DNA of 61,160 bases from Sporosarcina highlanderae (GTDB taxonomy: Bacteria; Bacillota; Bacilli; Bacillales_A; Planococcaceae): positions 1-61,160 of the forward strand of contig NZ_JAROCC010000015.1 in assembly GCF_030433715.1 (NCBI RefSeq). The letters run 5' to 3'. The notes under the pieces are model-generated. The model was given only the letters and a program-made list of their open reading frames with translations. It was not told the DNA's origin and searched no databases. Below, piece by piece: positions 18,840-27,975 of this stretch. Position numbers and translations under genes: made by a program. The number at the start of each line of letters is the position of its first letter. The first letter of the stretch is position 1.

Positions 18840-19307
18840 TCATTTCTCACTGTTTTTAAAGAGAGAATCATAGATTCTATTATAAAGATAGAAAAAAGGC
18901 TTCAAAAGGAACATCAGTACCCTGAAAACCAATCTGAAAATTTGACGGACGACTTTAAAGATCAAAACAACGACAAAAACAATTGGTTTCAAAATCAACA
19001 TATTCAAGAGCCTGCCGAAAAATCTGAAAGGACGGTGGAATATTGATGCATACAACAGCAGCCCACAAATCTGGGCAACTGGATCATACATTCTCCAAGC
19101 GCCGTCCCTTACTAAAAAAAGAATGTAGAATGATGCACAGCCAACTACAATCCAACCAATCACCTCAAGGAAAACAGCATACTTCCTTATAATCGATCGT
19201 TTGCCGGTCGCATCGATACCAGTGCCAATCAAATCCATGAACGCCCCGGCACCGATGCCCGTCCCAATCATTGCAAGAAGACTAAGAAACTGTACGGAAA
19301 GACTCAT
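18840..19307 (-). CDS. yabQ: Spore cortex biosynthesis protein YabQ
   Basis: A 155-residue membrane protein with several hydrophobic segments (about 3-27, 40-62, 72-90 and a basic amphipathic stretch at 105-135). YabQ is a sigma-E-dependent outer forespore membrane protein needed for cortex formation in B. subtilis. Its ATG overlaps the yabP stop (ATGA) with only a weak ribosome site, so translation is probably coupled to yabP. Gene order yabP-yabQ-divIC is conserved. Confidence 0.88.
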   Translation of the reverse strand: MSLSVQFLSLLAMIGTGIGAGAFMDLIGTGIDATGKRSIIRKYAVFLEVIGWIVVGCASFYILFLVRDGAWRMYDPVAQICGLLLYASIFHRPFRFFGRLLNMLILKPIVFVVVLIFKVVRQIFRLVFRVLMFLLKPFFYLYNRIYDSLFKNSEK

Positions 19308-19600
19308 CCAAATAATTTATGGAGGAAACTACGTGAACCTGATTCTTCTTCGTCATATTGCATCGTGCCAATCGTCCCTTCCAAAGTAAGAAGCCCTTTG
19401 TCGACATCCAAGTGGACGATGCGCAGCTCCTCCCCACGAATTACTAAGATGCCTTGAGATGTCCGGACGATAAACTCCTCTTGGTCAAACCTGTCGATCG
19501 TTTTTACAGATGTAAGATCCATTCGTTTTCTGTTTCTCATCGTGACGACGTGATCCCCCGATGGAATTGCGTATGTTGGACTATCCGTCTGGATTTGCAT
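19304..19600 (-). CDS. yabP: Sporulation protein YabP
   Basis: A 98-residue protein of the YabP/YqfC family, likely mostly beta strands (for example RTSQGILVIRGEELRIVHLD). YabP acts with YabQ in sporulation under sigma-E in B. subtilis. GGAGGAATAGT precedes the ATG. The gene opens the yabP-yabQ-divIC unit, after a stretch with two terminators. No sigma-E promoter could be fixed with confidence. Confidence 0.9.
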   Translation of the reverse strand: MQIQTDSPTYAIPSGDHVVTMRNRKRMDLTSVKTIDRFDQEEFIVRTSQGILVIRGEELRIVHLDVDKGLLTLEGTIGTMQYDEEESGSRSFLHKLFG

Positions 19601-19648
19601 ACTATTCCTCCTTTGCTTGTACGTTCACTGCCATCCTATGCGTGCAAA

Positions 19649-19682
19649 TAAAAAAACATGACAGGAAAAATCACTGTCATGT
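19649..19682 (-). terminator. Terminator in the rqcP-yabP gap
   Basis: ACATGACAG / CTGTCATGT hairpin plus seven T on the minus strand. It lies 50 nt before yabP and about 105 nt after the rqcP terminator, with no recognised gene in between. Confidence 0.8.
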
Positions 19683-19787
19683 TGGAATGTGGACAAACTA
19701 TTTTGATGTACTTACGTGATGACGAGGAATGGACCTTGAACGACAAAGAGTGGGCCCTCGCGTGATTAAACAAGCATTTCATTAAAT

Positions 19788-19824
19788 CAAAAAACAGCCG
19801 GAATGCTCTTACGCACCCCGACTG
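19788..19824 (-). terminator. Terminator after rqcP
   Basis: A 12-bp stem CAGTCGGGGTGC / GCATTCCGGCTG (with G-T pairs) and a TTTTTT run on the minus strand, just after the rqcP stop. Confidence 0.85.
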
Positions 19825-19834
19825 CCTTATTCAC

Positions 19835-20125
19835 TCAATCCTCATCATCAATAAACTCAGGTTCCACCTTTTCAAGCTTCTCTTCCTTTACAATCGTATA
19901 CATCATAGCCGCGTCTTCCTTTTTCGTCGACTCCTTCAGCATCTCGACTTTTGTCGTCACGATCTTTTGTCCGAATCGGATAGCAAGTTCATCGCCCGGT
20001 TTCACAACCGACGAAGCCTTCGACACTTTTCCGTTGACCGTGATCCGGCCCTGGTCCGCCACTTGCTTCGCAAGCGTCCTTCTCTTAATCAACCTCGACA
20101 CTTTCAAAAATTTATCCAGTCTCAT
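19835..20125 (-). CDS. rqcP: S4-domain protein RqcP (YabO)
   Basis: A 96-residue protein with an S4 RNA-binding domain at the N terminus ([20 protein letters not shown]). RqcP works with RqcH in ribosome quality control, assisting alanine tailing of stalled nascent chains. The ATG at 20125 overlaps the yabN stop (ATGA) and has GAGGGGG upstream. The acidic C terminus ends in FIDDED. The yabM-yabN-rqcP order matches Bacillus. Confidence 0.93.
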   Translation of the reverse strand: MRLDKFLKVSRLIKRRTLAKQVADQGRITVNGKVSKASSVVKPGDELAIRFGQKIVTTKVEMLKESTKKEDAAMMYTIVKEEKLEKVEPEFIDDED

Positions 20126-21579
20126 TTCGTTTCCCCCTCTTTCGCCTGTTGCCAAAATCCTTCCAGTTCATCTAACGTATAAGCGGAGAATTCGCCTCGA
20201 CCTTCCCGCACGCTTTGCTCGACGAACGAAAAGCGACGTTTGAATTTCTCATTCGCATGCGCCATCGCTTCCTCTGGAGACAGCTTCAAGAACCTTGACA
20301 AATTGACGATTGTAAACAGAACATCGCCCAACTCATCCGTTTGGCTCTCTTTCGTACCATTCTCCACTTCGGCCTTGAATTCCTGCCATTCTTCCTCGAA
20401 TTTATCGAAAGCACCCGCGATATCCGGCCAATCAAATCCGACTTTTGCCGCTTCCTTTTGATAGTTAAATGAAGTGAGCAATGATGAGCTATGACGTGCC
20501 TGCCCATCCAACAGCGATTCAACTTGAGGCTTCTCCGCTTTCTTGATTTCCTGCCAATTCTTCAAAACCTCGTCCGAATTCTCCACATCCCGATCACCGA
20601 ATACATGCGGATGGCGGCGAATCATTTTCTCGCCGATCGACTGCAAAATATCTTCCATTATAAAATAGCCATCATCTTCTCCGATTTGCGCATGTAGGAA
20701 CACTTGCAACAACACATCTCCCAATTCCTCAATGATTCCTTCATCGTCTTCTTGGTCAATCGCCTCAAACAGTTCATGCGCTTCCTCGATCAAATACCGT
20801 TTCAGCGATTCATGCGTCTGCTCGCGGTCCCACGGACAGCCATCTGGGGCACGCAAAGCCGCAATGATCTCCCTGAATGTCGTCCATTCCTTTAGACGGC
20901 CCTCCCGTTCCACAACCGGAGGCACGTAAATGGTCGTCAAATTATCGATTTCCGTTTCCCGATCCAATTCAAACAGTGGAACTGTCCGGAGCTTCTCCAA
21001 TGAAGAACCTGCCGCCGTCACAATTGTCACCGGATGGTCGAACGCATACTTTTCCATGAGCGACAGCTTCACTTCAGAAGCAACGAACGCATCATACACT
21101 TGTCCAATGAGCACATGTTGCGTCATCTGCACATCATCACGAGTCATATCCGTACCGTCCAACAATTGGAACCCATCAATCGGATCGATTCGCAATGCCG
21201 CGAAAATCGGATCCAAAAAGCTGTTACCCCCGACAATTTCAAGCTGTACAAGACCTTCCCGTTCTTTTTCAATCAATAATTGCACTGTTCGCTCCGCTAC
21301 AAGCGGATGCCCCGGCACAACATACGTAATCGCCCGTTCTTCAGCTTGCGCGATCAATTTCGCCGTGATTTCCTCATAAACTCGCTCAAACTCATCATTT
21401 TCTACATAAACCGAGTCAAAGCTCTCAATTCTCATGCCTTCCGCACGCAATTCCGTTACCGCTGGGTGCTGATCCGTCCTTGCGATGACGTATTCCGCTG
21501 CCTTCAGCTTTCGGTATGTACCTATAGATAATTGATTGAGGTCACCGGCACCAAGGCCGATAATCGTAATTGTATTCAT
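20122..21579 (-). CDS. yabN: Fusion of tetrapyrrole-methylase domain and MazG pyrophosphohydrolase (YabN)
   Basis: A 485-residue two-part protein. Residues 1-220 form a tetrapyrrole (SAM) methylase fold ([22 protein letters not shown]). Residues 230-485 hold two MazG-like units: the first has [12 protein letters not shown] and [14 protein letters not shown], the second [10 protein letters not shown] and [13 protein letters not shown]. MazG hydrolyses nucleoside triphosphates to monophosphates and is linked to nucleotide-pool cleaning; the role of the methylase part is unclear. GAAGGTG precedes the ATG. It starts 4 nt after yabM and overlaps rqcP. Confidence 0.94.
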   Translation of the reverse strand: MNTITIIGLGAGDLNQLSIGTYRKLKAAEYVIARTDQHPAVTELRAEGMRIESFDSVYVENDEFERVYEEITAKLIAQAEERAITYVVPGHPLVAERTVQLLIEKEREGLVQLEIVGGNSFLDPIFAALRIDPIDGFQLLDGTDMTRDDVQMTQHVLIGQVYDAFVASEVKLSLMEKYAFDHPVTIVTAAGSSLEKLRTVPLFELDRETEIDNLTTIYVPPVVEREGRLKEWTTFREIIAALRAPDGCPWDREQTHESLKRYLIEEAHELFEAIDQEDDEGIIEELGDVLLQVFLHAQIGEDDGYFIMEDILQSIGEKMIRRHPHVFGDRDVENSDEVLKNWQEIKKAEKPQVESLLDGQARHSSSLLTSFNYQKEAAKVGFDWPDIAGAFDKFEEEWQEFKAEVENGTKESQTDELGDVLFTIVNLSRFLKLSPEEAMAHANEKFKRRFSFVEQSVREGRGEFSAYTLDELEGFWQQAKEGETK

Positions 21580-21583
21580 CCAG

Positions 21584-23176
21584 TCACCTTCTATTTTTAA
21601 TTAACCATAATTGTACACTTGCCAATCTTCTTCCGAAAGGTAGCAAATACCATTCCTTTTCCGCCATTATACGCGATTTCATTACGACAATCAGGAAAAC
21701 GACCGCCCCTAACACGACTGCTGTCAAAGCCGTCAACGTCGCACCTATCCGTGATGATAGATTGTCGAATAAGAAATAATCTGCAACAAGCATCCATGAA
21801 AAAATAACCGCAACCATTGCCGCTGTCGCCATCAACAGCCACCCGTAAAAACGGACAGGTGCAAGTCGCACTGGCCAGACGCTTTTGAAATAAAGCAGAA
21901 GACCGATTGTAATCATCGCAAAACCGATATTTCCGGCAACTGCTGCTCCAATAACCTCAAAATACGGAACGAGCAGCTGATTCGCAACCACTTTCACAAG
22001 AAGCCCGCCTAAAAGCAATAACGTCGGTACTTTCACTTTCCCTGCCCCTTGTAAAATCGCAGTCAACGGTAAAATAAGCGACAGCCAAAAAATTTGGATA
22101 GAAAAAATGATCAACGCTACAGAACCGTCCCGAGTCTCAAACAACATTTCATTTACATACGGCAGAACGAGCGCAAGCCCGACCGCTGCCGCCCATCCGA
22201 ATAAAAATGCCGTCCGGAACGTCAGTTGGATGAACGGCTCTGCCCCTCGCCCACTTTTTTTCGCCGCATGATGCGATATCAAAGGGACAATCGCAAGTGC
22301 CAAAGTGGAAGCGATCAAAATTCCCATTTGCACAAGCGGCTGCCCGCGATCATAGACACCCTTCATTTCCATAGCTGCATCCGCGACCATTCCTTCCGCA
22401 AGCAATATATTGTATACGGTAAACGAATCCGCCATCTGGAACAGCAGCAAAATGAGCGAGCTTGCACTGACACTTAAACTGACAAACGTCAATTCCTTCA
22501 CGATTCCCCAAGTATCCACCTGCTCAAGCGGCCCTTTATAGGCATTTCTGTAAAACAGGGCAAGAATGACAACTCCTAACGCCTGTCCGATAACCGCGCC
22601 CCACATCGCCACTTCGCCAGCCGTGTAAAGGGATGCGCCAGCACGAACCGCCACCCACGTTCCGACAAGGATGATCGCCACCCGCAATGCCTGCTCACCG
22701 ACATTCGACACAGCGACCGGCGTCATCCGCCCATTCGATTGGAATGAACCCTTCAATACCGCAAGCATCGGCATGACAAGCACAATATATGCTCCTGCCC
22801 GAAGCAGAGAAACAAGTTGTGGATCCCCCATCGCATTCGCAAAAAACGGTGCAAACACCATTAATAGTATGAAAAACGACAAAGACAAGCCGGTCAAATA
22901 AATAAGCGCAATCCGCATGACCGCTTTCGACTCTCCCTTGCTCCGACTCCCCGCTAACAGCTTTGAAACCGCCACCGCAAATCCATATGAAGTCCAAACT
23001 ATAAAAATCCCAATGAAAGGATATACCTGCTGGTAAATATAAAACCCTTTGTCACCCACAAGGTTCTGAAACGGAATGCGGTAAACCGCTGCTAACAATT
23101 TGACGACAATTGCCGATATCGTCAAAATCGATGCACCTTTCATGAACGTTTTCATATTCCAATCCACTGAAGACAT
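21584..23176 (-). CDS. yabM: Oligosaccharide flippase-like membrane protein (YabM/SpoVB family)
   Basis: A 530-residue MOP/MATE-type exporter with about 14 membrane helices. Family members flip lipid-linked cell wall or exopolysaccharide precursors (MurJ, SpoVB, YtgP and YabM in Bacillus). The N terminus GASILTISAIVVKLLAAVYR and the segment VGDKGFYIYQQVYPF are typical of the SpoVB-like branch. The position before yabN supports YabM. GAGG lies near the ATG. In B. subtilis spoVT lies directly upstream; here an iron-uptake block intervenes. Confidence 0.88.
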   Translation of the reverse strand: MSSVDWNMKTFMKGASILTISAIVVKLLAAVYRIPFQNLVGDKGFYIYQQVYPFIGIFIVWTSYGFAVAVSKLLAGSRSKGESKAVMRIALIYLTGLSLSFFILLMVFAPFFANAMGDPQLVSLLRAGAYIVLVMPMLAVLKGSFQSNGRMTPVAVSNVGEQALRVAIILVGTWVAVRAGASLYTAGEVAMWGAVIGQALGVVILALFYRNAYKGPLEQVDTWGIVKELTFVSLSVSASSLILLLFQMADSFTVYNILLAEGMVADAAMEMKGVYDRGQPLVQMGILIASTLALAIVPLISHHAAKKSGRGAEPFIQLTFRTAFLFGWAAAVGLALVLPYVNEMLFETRDGSVALIIFSIQIFWLSLILPLTAILQGAGKVKVPTLLLLGGLLVKVVANQLLVPYFEVIGAAVAGNIGFAMITIGLLLYFKSVWPVRLAPVRFYGWLLMATAAMVAVIFSWMLVADYFLFDNLSSRIGATLTALTAVVLGAVVFLIVVMKSRIMAEKEWYLLPFGRRLASVQLWLIKNRR

Positions 23177-23250
23177 AACCGCGCCTCTTTCGATGTTTAC
23201 TGTGTTTATAGTATAACATTATCGGTAAAATCTTCTCATTACCTCAATAA

Positions 23251-23276
23251 GCCACACACTCCAAATGAGCGTGTGG
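23251..23276 (-). terminator. Weak terminator hairpin after the fhuB-like gene
   Basis: GCCACACGCTC / GAGTGTGTGGC hairpin 5 nt after the permease stop. The tail on the minus strand is TTATTGAGG, a poor T tract, so it may mainly stabilise the 3' end. Confidence 0.5.
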
Positions 23277-23281
23277 CAAGT

Positions 23282-25246
23282 TCATTTCATTTTCCTCAAT
23301 AAATACAGCAAATACGGCGTTCCGATCAACGCAACGACGAGTCCACTTGGAATGTCTTTCGGCGCAATCACAATACGGCCAATGAAGTCCGCAGAAACAA
23401 GAAGCAAACCGCCTAATAATCCCGATACTATCAACAACGGTAAGTGGCGGAATCCAACTAATCTCCGGGCAATATGCGGTGCAACAAGTCCAACGAAACC
23501 GACTGTCCCAACTATCGCGACTCCTGCAGTACTAATTGCCACTCCGATAACCAATGCCCAAACACGTGTCGATTTTACTGAAAGTCCAAGCCCTGCCGCT
23601 ACATCATCTCCGAATGTCAGCGCATCCAAGCTACGTGTTAAATAGATTGCCGGGCCGATGAGCAGAACGAGAAATAGAAACGTCAGCTGCACATCTTCCC
23701 AACCCTTTCCGTACGTACTCCCGGACAACCAGACGAGTGCTGCGGCAACCGCTAATTTTGCCTTCACGACAAACACTTGGGTTGCAGCGGATCCAAACGC
23801 AGATATCGCAATGCCCATCAAAGCGACGAGCATCGGTTGAAAATTATTTTTCCACGACGTCAATAAAATGATACAGAGCGCAATTGCAGCTCCTGCAACC
23901 GCTCCAAACGGCATAAATTGAACAGGGATTGCCGGGAACATAACCAAAAGCAGCATAGCTCCAGCCCCACCCATCGATGTTACACCTAAAACGCTGGCAT
24001 CCGCCAATGGATTCCGTAAAACCCCTTGCAATAAAACACCAGCAAGTGCAAGCATTACACCTACAATAAAAGCCGTTAACACACGTGGTACACGGAAATT
24101 CCAGACGACTGGTTTCAACCAATCAAGCGACCAGGCCATTCCGTTATAGGAAAACGCCAATGCAAAGACAACGACAATCAAAATCGAAACGATTGAAATG
24201 ACGACAGATAGTTTGACCGGCTTCAACGTACCGCCCATTTGGCGGTCGCCTTTCGTATGCGACTTCGCCGTCTTCCAAGCCAGATAGAGCAGCCAAGGTC
24301 CACCAACCAATGCAGTCATCGCGCCGACTGGCACTTCTTGACCAGGTTGGATCAACCTGCCAAGCACATCTGCTCCGATGAGCATCACACTTCCCCAAAG
24401 GAATGATTGAAGGAAAATATGTAGATGCCCCCTTATCCCAAGCATGCGAACAATATGTGGGGCCATCAATCCGATAAATCCGATGGGACCGACGACACTT
24501 ACCGTCGTTGCTGCGAGGAGGATGGCAGCAGCCCATGCTGATAATTTTACGACTCGCACATTTTGTCCGAGGGAGGAGGCAACATCCTCACCTAAGGATA
24601 GAATATCCATCGGTTTTGCCAATCCCAATGTGACAATGAATAGTCCAATGATCATGGGACCGGCAAATGATACTCCGTTCCAGTTCAATTGTACAAGTGT
24701 ACCTGAACCCCATAAGAAGAGACCATTCGTTTGATTTTCAAATAACAGCTGTAAAGACCCTGTCATTGAAGAGAATAATAGTGAGATGATCATTCCCGTT
24801 AACGCGACACGGACGGGTTCCATCTGTTTTCCTGCCAACGTGACAACGAGTACAGAAGAAAGCACTGCACCTGCCAATGCAACAAGAAATGGGAAATCAC
24901 CAAGGACCGATGGAAAAAAGATCATCGAGGCAACTACAAAAAAATACGCCCCTGCATTAATTCCAAGTGTACTTGCCGATGCCAACGGATTATTTGTCAA
25001 CGTCTGCAAAACAGCGCCCGCGACTGCAAGCGCACCACCAGCTAAAATACCGATAGCAAGCCTCGGAAGCCGTAGGGACAGCACAATATCCTGAATACGC
25101 CCTTCCACCCAAACCTCTTTCACTAATTGGGAAACCGTATAATCCGCCTGCCCCTGCGTAAGATGGATGAAGGATAAAACGATTAACAGGAAAAGACCGC
25201 TGATCCAAACGAACAACGATCTTTTCCCCGAAGCGCTTCCCGCCAT
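23282..25246 (-). CDS. Siderophore ABC transporter, fused double permease (FhuB-like)
   Basis: A 654-residue membrane protein made of two FecCD permease units in one chain (about 1-325 and 340-654). Each half has the paired signatures: NNPLASASTLG with GFIGLMAPHIVR, and RNPLADASVLG with GFVGLVAPHIARR. Single-chain double permeases of the FhuB type form the whole membrane channel for one ATPase dimer. It imports a ferric siderophore; the specific one cannot be read from sequence. The start codon overlaps the binding-protein stop by one base (TAATG), so translation is coupled. Confidence 0.92.
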   Translation of the reverse strand: MAGSASGKRSLFVWISGLFLLIVLSFIHLTQGQADYTVSQLVKEVWVEGRIQDIVLSLRLPRLAIGILAGGALAVAGAVLQTLTNNPLASASTLGINAGAYFFVVASMIFFPSVLGDFPFLVALAGAVLSSVLVVTLAGKQMEPVRVALTGMIISLLFSSMTGSLQLLFENQTNGLFLWGSGTLVQLNWNGVSFAGPMIIGLFIVTLGLAKPMDILSLGEDVASSLGQNVRVVKLSAWAAAILLAATTVSVVGPIGFIGLMAPHIVRMLGIRGHLHIFLQSFLWGSVMLIGADVLGRLIQPGQEVPVGAMTALVGGPWLLYLAWKTAKSHTKGDRQMGGTLKPVKLSVVISIVSILIVVVFALAFSYNGMAWSLDWLKPVVWNFRVPRVLTAFIVGVMLALAGVLLQGVLRNPLADASVLGVTSMGGAGAMLLLVMFPAIPVQFMPFGAVAGAAIALCIILLTSWKNNFQPMLVALMGIAISAFGSAATQVFVVKAKLAVAAALVWLSGSTYGKGWEDVQLTFLFLVLLIGPAIYLTRSLDALTFGDDVAAGLGLSVKSTRVWALVIGVAISTAGVAIVGTVGFVGLVAPHIARRLVGFRHLPLLIVSGLLGGLLLVSADFIGRIVIAPKDIPSGLVVALIGTPYLLYLLRKMK

Positions 25247-26232
25247 TATTTATTAACCATTGTATCGACAATTCGATTTAGCAAAGTTTCTGCTGAAAGT
25301 GGGCCTCCATATAACCAAGTGTCCCCACCTAGGTCAAATAGTCGATCTTCCTTGACGAAGTTCAAGTTTTTCCAAACTGCATTATCCTTCAATTGCTTTT
25401 CATATACATTGTCGTTTGCCTGAACGGTAAATAAATAATTCGCATCTTCATATTTTGTTAACCCTTCAACGTTGAACGTACTTGACCCAAAAACTTCAAA
25501 CTGATCAGGTACATGGATGTTTTTCAAGCCGATTTTCTCAATTATTTGAGAGGCCATCGAATTCGGCGTGAAAACACGAATTTCCGGAGCTTGTGGACCT
25601 GAATAAGCAAGAGTCAAGATGACATCTTTTGTTTTCAAATTGGCTTTATCAATTTCAGCCTTTGCTTCGTCATACTTAGCGTCTAAATGCGCCAATACTT
25701 TATCTGCCTCAGAGGTTTTATCTACTGCCTTTGCAATTTCCTGGAAAGTAGTCGTCATCTCTTGATACAAATCGATTGATTCATCCTCAGGATACGGGTT
25801 GAAGATAACCGTTGGAGCAATTTTCTCCAAGTCCTTTAACATCGCATCGTGACGGAAACTTACTCCGATGATTAAATCAGGTTCAAGTGCTGCAATTGCC
25901 TCCAAATTAGGCTCTTGGCGACCGCCGACATCAACAACATTGTCACTTAATTCGGCCTCAATGTTAACCCAATTATGGTATTCCTGGATATCGGCCATTC
26001 CTGCCGGTTGTATTCCAAGTGCCAGCAAGTCCTCCGCATATGTCCATTCAAGGACAACAACTTTTTTGGCTGGTTGATCAAGTGTTACTTCTCCATTTGA
26101 TCCTGTAATGGTTACACTGCTTTCAGCCTTTTCGTTAACAGAACCTTTATCTTCGGTCTTTTTTGATGAACATCCGACTAATAAAATCGCACTTAGTGCA
26201 ACCAATAGAATCGTTTTCACATATTTATTCAT
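25246..26232 (-). CDS. Siderophore-binding lipoprotein (periplasmic-binding family 2)
   Basis: A 328-residue lipoprotein. The signal peptide ends in the lipobox LLVGC, with C21 as the lipid anchor, followed by a charged linker and a FecB/FhuD-type binding fold (about 45-320; LEAIAALEPDLIIGVSFRHD is a typical stretch). It captures ferric siderophore outside the membrane and passes it to the fused permease. GGGAGGAAG precedes the ATG at 26232. A perfect Fur box lies in its promoter region. The closest types may be FecB or YfiY/YfmC-like proteins, but substrate is not decidable here. Confidence 0.92.
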   Translation of the reverse strand: MNKYVKTILLVALSAILLVGCSSKKTEDKGSVNEKAESSVTITGSNGEVTLDQPAKKVVVLEWTYAEDLLALGIQPAGMADIQEYHNWVNIEAELSDNVVDVGGRQEPNLEAIAALEPDLIIGVSFRHDAMLKDLEKIAPTVIFNPYPEDESIDLYQEMTTTFQEIAKAVDKTSEADKVLAHLDAKYDEAKAEIDKANLKTKDVILTLAYSGPQAPEIRVFTPNSMASQIIEKIGLKNIHVPDQFEVFGSSTFNVEGLTKYEDANYLFTVQANDNVYEKQLKDNAVWKNLNFVKEDRLFDLGGDTWLYGGPLSAETLLNRIVDTMVNK

Positions 26233-26246
26233 TTTCTTCCTCCCGC

Positions 26247-26261
26247 TGATAATGATTATCA
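26247..26261. promoter_or_regulatory. Perfect Fur box (7-1-7)
   Basis: TGATAATGATTATCA is an exact match to the 7-1-7 Fur consensus, 14 bp upstream of the binding-protein ATG. On the minus strand it covers a possible -10 (GATAAT, 16 nt after TTGAGG). Iron-loaded Fur should repress the leftward genes. Confidence 0.9.
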
Positions 26262-26309
26262 ATTAAAAGTGTAAACCCTCAATACCCTACTTGTAAAGTG
26301 TTATTATAG

Positions 26310-26328
26310 ATTAATGATTATCATTCTC
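26310..26328. promoter_or_regulatory. Second Fur box, rightward genes
   Basis: ATTAATGATTATCATTCTC resembles the classic 19-bp Fur site (GATAATGATAATCATTATC) with a few mismatches. It lies between the two divergent transcription units and should control the plus-strand ATPase and fhuF-like genes. Confidence 0.75.
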
Positions 26329-26410
26329 AATTGCCCAAGAATATGGTATGCTATTTACTAATACAGGTCGGCTTTCTTTTGGATTACGAATTGAAACGGA
26401 GGCATTATAC

Positions 26411-27235
26411 ATGCACCCTACGATAAATACGAAAAACCTTTCCATCGGCTATCAAGACCACTTACTTTTCGAGAATTTGAATCTGTCCATACCTAAAGGG
26501 GAAATCACCGTTTTTGTCGGGAGCAACGGCTGTGGAAAATCCACATTACTTCGCTCGATTGCCCGGCTCTTGAAGCCTTCAGACGGATCTGTCCTGCTTG
26601 AAGGGAAAGATATTCATTCAATGTCTTCTCGAAATGTCGCTAAAAAGATGGGCATCCTTCCCCAAGGGCCGGTCTCTCCTGAAGGATTGACGGTTCACGA
26701 TCTTGTTAAACAAGGGCGTTACCCTCACCAATCATGGCTTTCCCGTTGGACGGAGGAAGATACGAAAAAGGTAGAGGCAGCGATGGAAGCGACCAAAATA
26801 AGTGACCTGCGTGACCAGGCGATTGATACATTATCGGGCGGTCAGCGCCAGCGTGCGTGGATTGCGATGACGCTTGCCCAGGATACGGACGTCATTCTGT
26901 TGGATGAGCCGACGACATATCTCGACATGACCCACCAAATCGAAATTTTGGACCTTTTGTTTGAGTTGAATGAACAAAAAGGCCGCACAATTGTCATGGT
27001 TCTTCATGATTTGAATTTGGCATCACGCTATGCACATAATATTGTCGCCATTAAAGACGGCGGGGTATACGCGCAAGGAAAGCCGGAGGACATTATTACA
27101 TGCGATCTCGTCCGCGCGGTATTCAACATGGAATGCCAAGTGTCCACAGATCCCCTTTTCGGGACGCCGCATTGCGTTCCATACGGCCGTGGACGCTGCA
27201 TCGTGCAGGAAGTAAGGAGCAATACAGGTGCCTAA
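26411..27235 (+). CDS. Siderophore ABC transporter ATPase (FhuC/FecE-like)
   Basis: A 274-residue ATPase with Walker A GSNGCGKST (37-45), signature LSGGQRQRA (141-149), Walker B VILLDEP (161-167) and a switch histidine in MVLHDLNLASRYA. It powers the divergent fused permease. The start at 26411 has GGAGG about 8 nt upstream; the open frame further upstream runs into the promoter region. It overlaps the next gene by 8 nt. Confidence 0.94.
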   Translation: MHPTINTKNLSIGYQDHLLFENLNLSIPKGEITVFVGSNGCGKSTLLRSIARLLKPSDGSVLLEGKDIHSMSSRNVAKKMGILPQGPVSPEGLTVHDLVKQGRYPHQSWLSRWTEEDTKKVEAAMEATKISDLRDQAIDTLSGGQRQRAWIAMTLAQDTDVILLDEPTTYLDMTHQIEILDLLFELNEQKGRTIVMVLHDLNLASRYAHNIVAIKDGGVYAQGKPEDIITCDLVRAVFNMECQVSTDPLFGTPHCVPYGRGRCIVQEVRSNTGA

Positions 27236-27920
27236 GATGAATGACGAGCACAGTACATCGTTAGAACGATTTGGCGTCTTTCTGAACAGACAGCCTGAAG
27301 CATTCACGGACGCCCAAGCGATTTTGTCGGAAACGGCTATCACCGAATTGTTTTCGGAAATTCAAACGTTGACCGGCGCCTCGACCGACGCAGTAGCAGC
27401 ATCTGTCTACATGAGAAGGCACGGTTTCTTCTTAACTGGGCTCTTCCATATGCTCAGCAAGTTCAATTTGCTCTATACCGGCAAATTGGAGGACGTCTCA
27501 TTATTCATCGAGAACGGGACGATCCGGTTTTCCATTCAGGCTGACTCTTTCGAGGATGTCCATGACCGGCACGAAGCAATCCAGCACATACTTGCACAAT
27601 ACGGACATCCCGTTGTCGAATCTATAAGTAAACGCGCGCATGTTTCCAAACTGATCCTTTGGGAAAATGTATGGGGTTATGTCATTTGGATGTATTCCAT
27701 GCTTCTCACTGAAGAGTGCCCCTCAGCACAAAGTGACCTTGATTTCCTGTTGGAAGATGAAACATGGAAGCCGCATATGAGGCGCTCACCCTTTAAGCAG
27801 TACTTGCAGAATGAAGAACCGCTTGAAGCGATGACAAATTACAAACGGACAACTTGCTGCCTGTTAAAGGAACTGCCAAATACGGAAAAATGCCCGTATT
27901 GCCCGCTAAATCGAACATAA
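27228..27920 (+). CDS. FhuF-like ferric siderophore reductase
   Basis: A 230-residue protein whose C terminus has the FhuF [2Fe-2S] pattern C-C-X10-C-X2-C (C210, C211, C222, C225). Most of the protein (about 60-200) fits the IucA/IucC-like or FhuF fold with weak conservation. FhuF proteins release iron from imported siderophores by reduction in the cytosol. The GTG start at 27228 lies 9 nt after AAGGAG and overlaps the ATPase stop, so translation is probably coupled. It completes a four-gene, two-strand uptake set. Confidence 0.85.
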   Translation: MPKMNDEHSTSLERFGVFLNRQPEAFTDAQAILSETAITELFSEIQTLTGASTDAVAASVYMRRHGFFLTGLFHMLSKFNLLYTGKLEDVSLFIENGTIRFSIQADSFEDVHDRHEAIQHILAQYGHPVVESISKRAHVSKLILWENVWGYVIWMYSMLLTEECPSAQSDLDFLLEDETWKPHMRRSPFKQYLQNEEPLEAMTNYKRTTCCLLKELPNTEKCPYCPLNRT

Positions 27921-27921
27921 A

Positions 27922-27968
27922 ACAGCCTGCACTCACCGATTTTCCGGTACGTGCAGGCTGTTTTTTTC
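27922..27968. terminator. Two-way terminator between fhuF-like and ECF partner genes
   Basis: ACAGCCTGCAC / GTGCAGGCTGT hairpin with a strong T7 run on the plus strand and TTTTATG on the minus strand. It serves the converging fhuF-like gene and the membrane protein gene. Confidence 0.88.
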
Positions 27969-27975
27969 TTTGCGT

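Noticed and set aside
19703..19762. 19-codon plus-strand frame beginning MYLRDDEEW
   Set aside because: No convincing ribosome site or homologue is recognised and it is too short to support; kept only as part of the unexplained gap.
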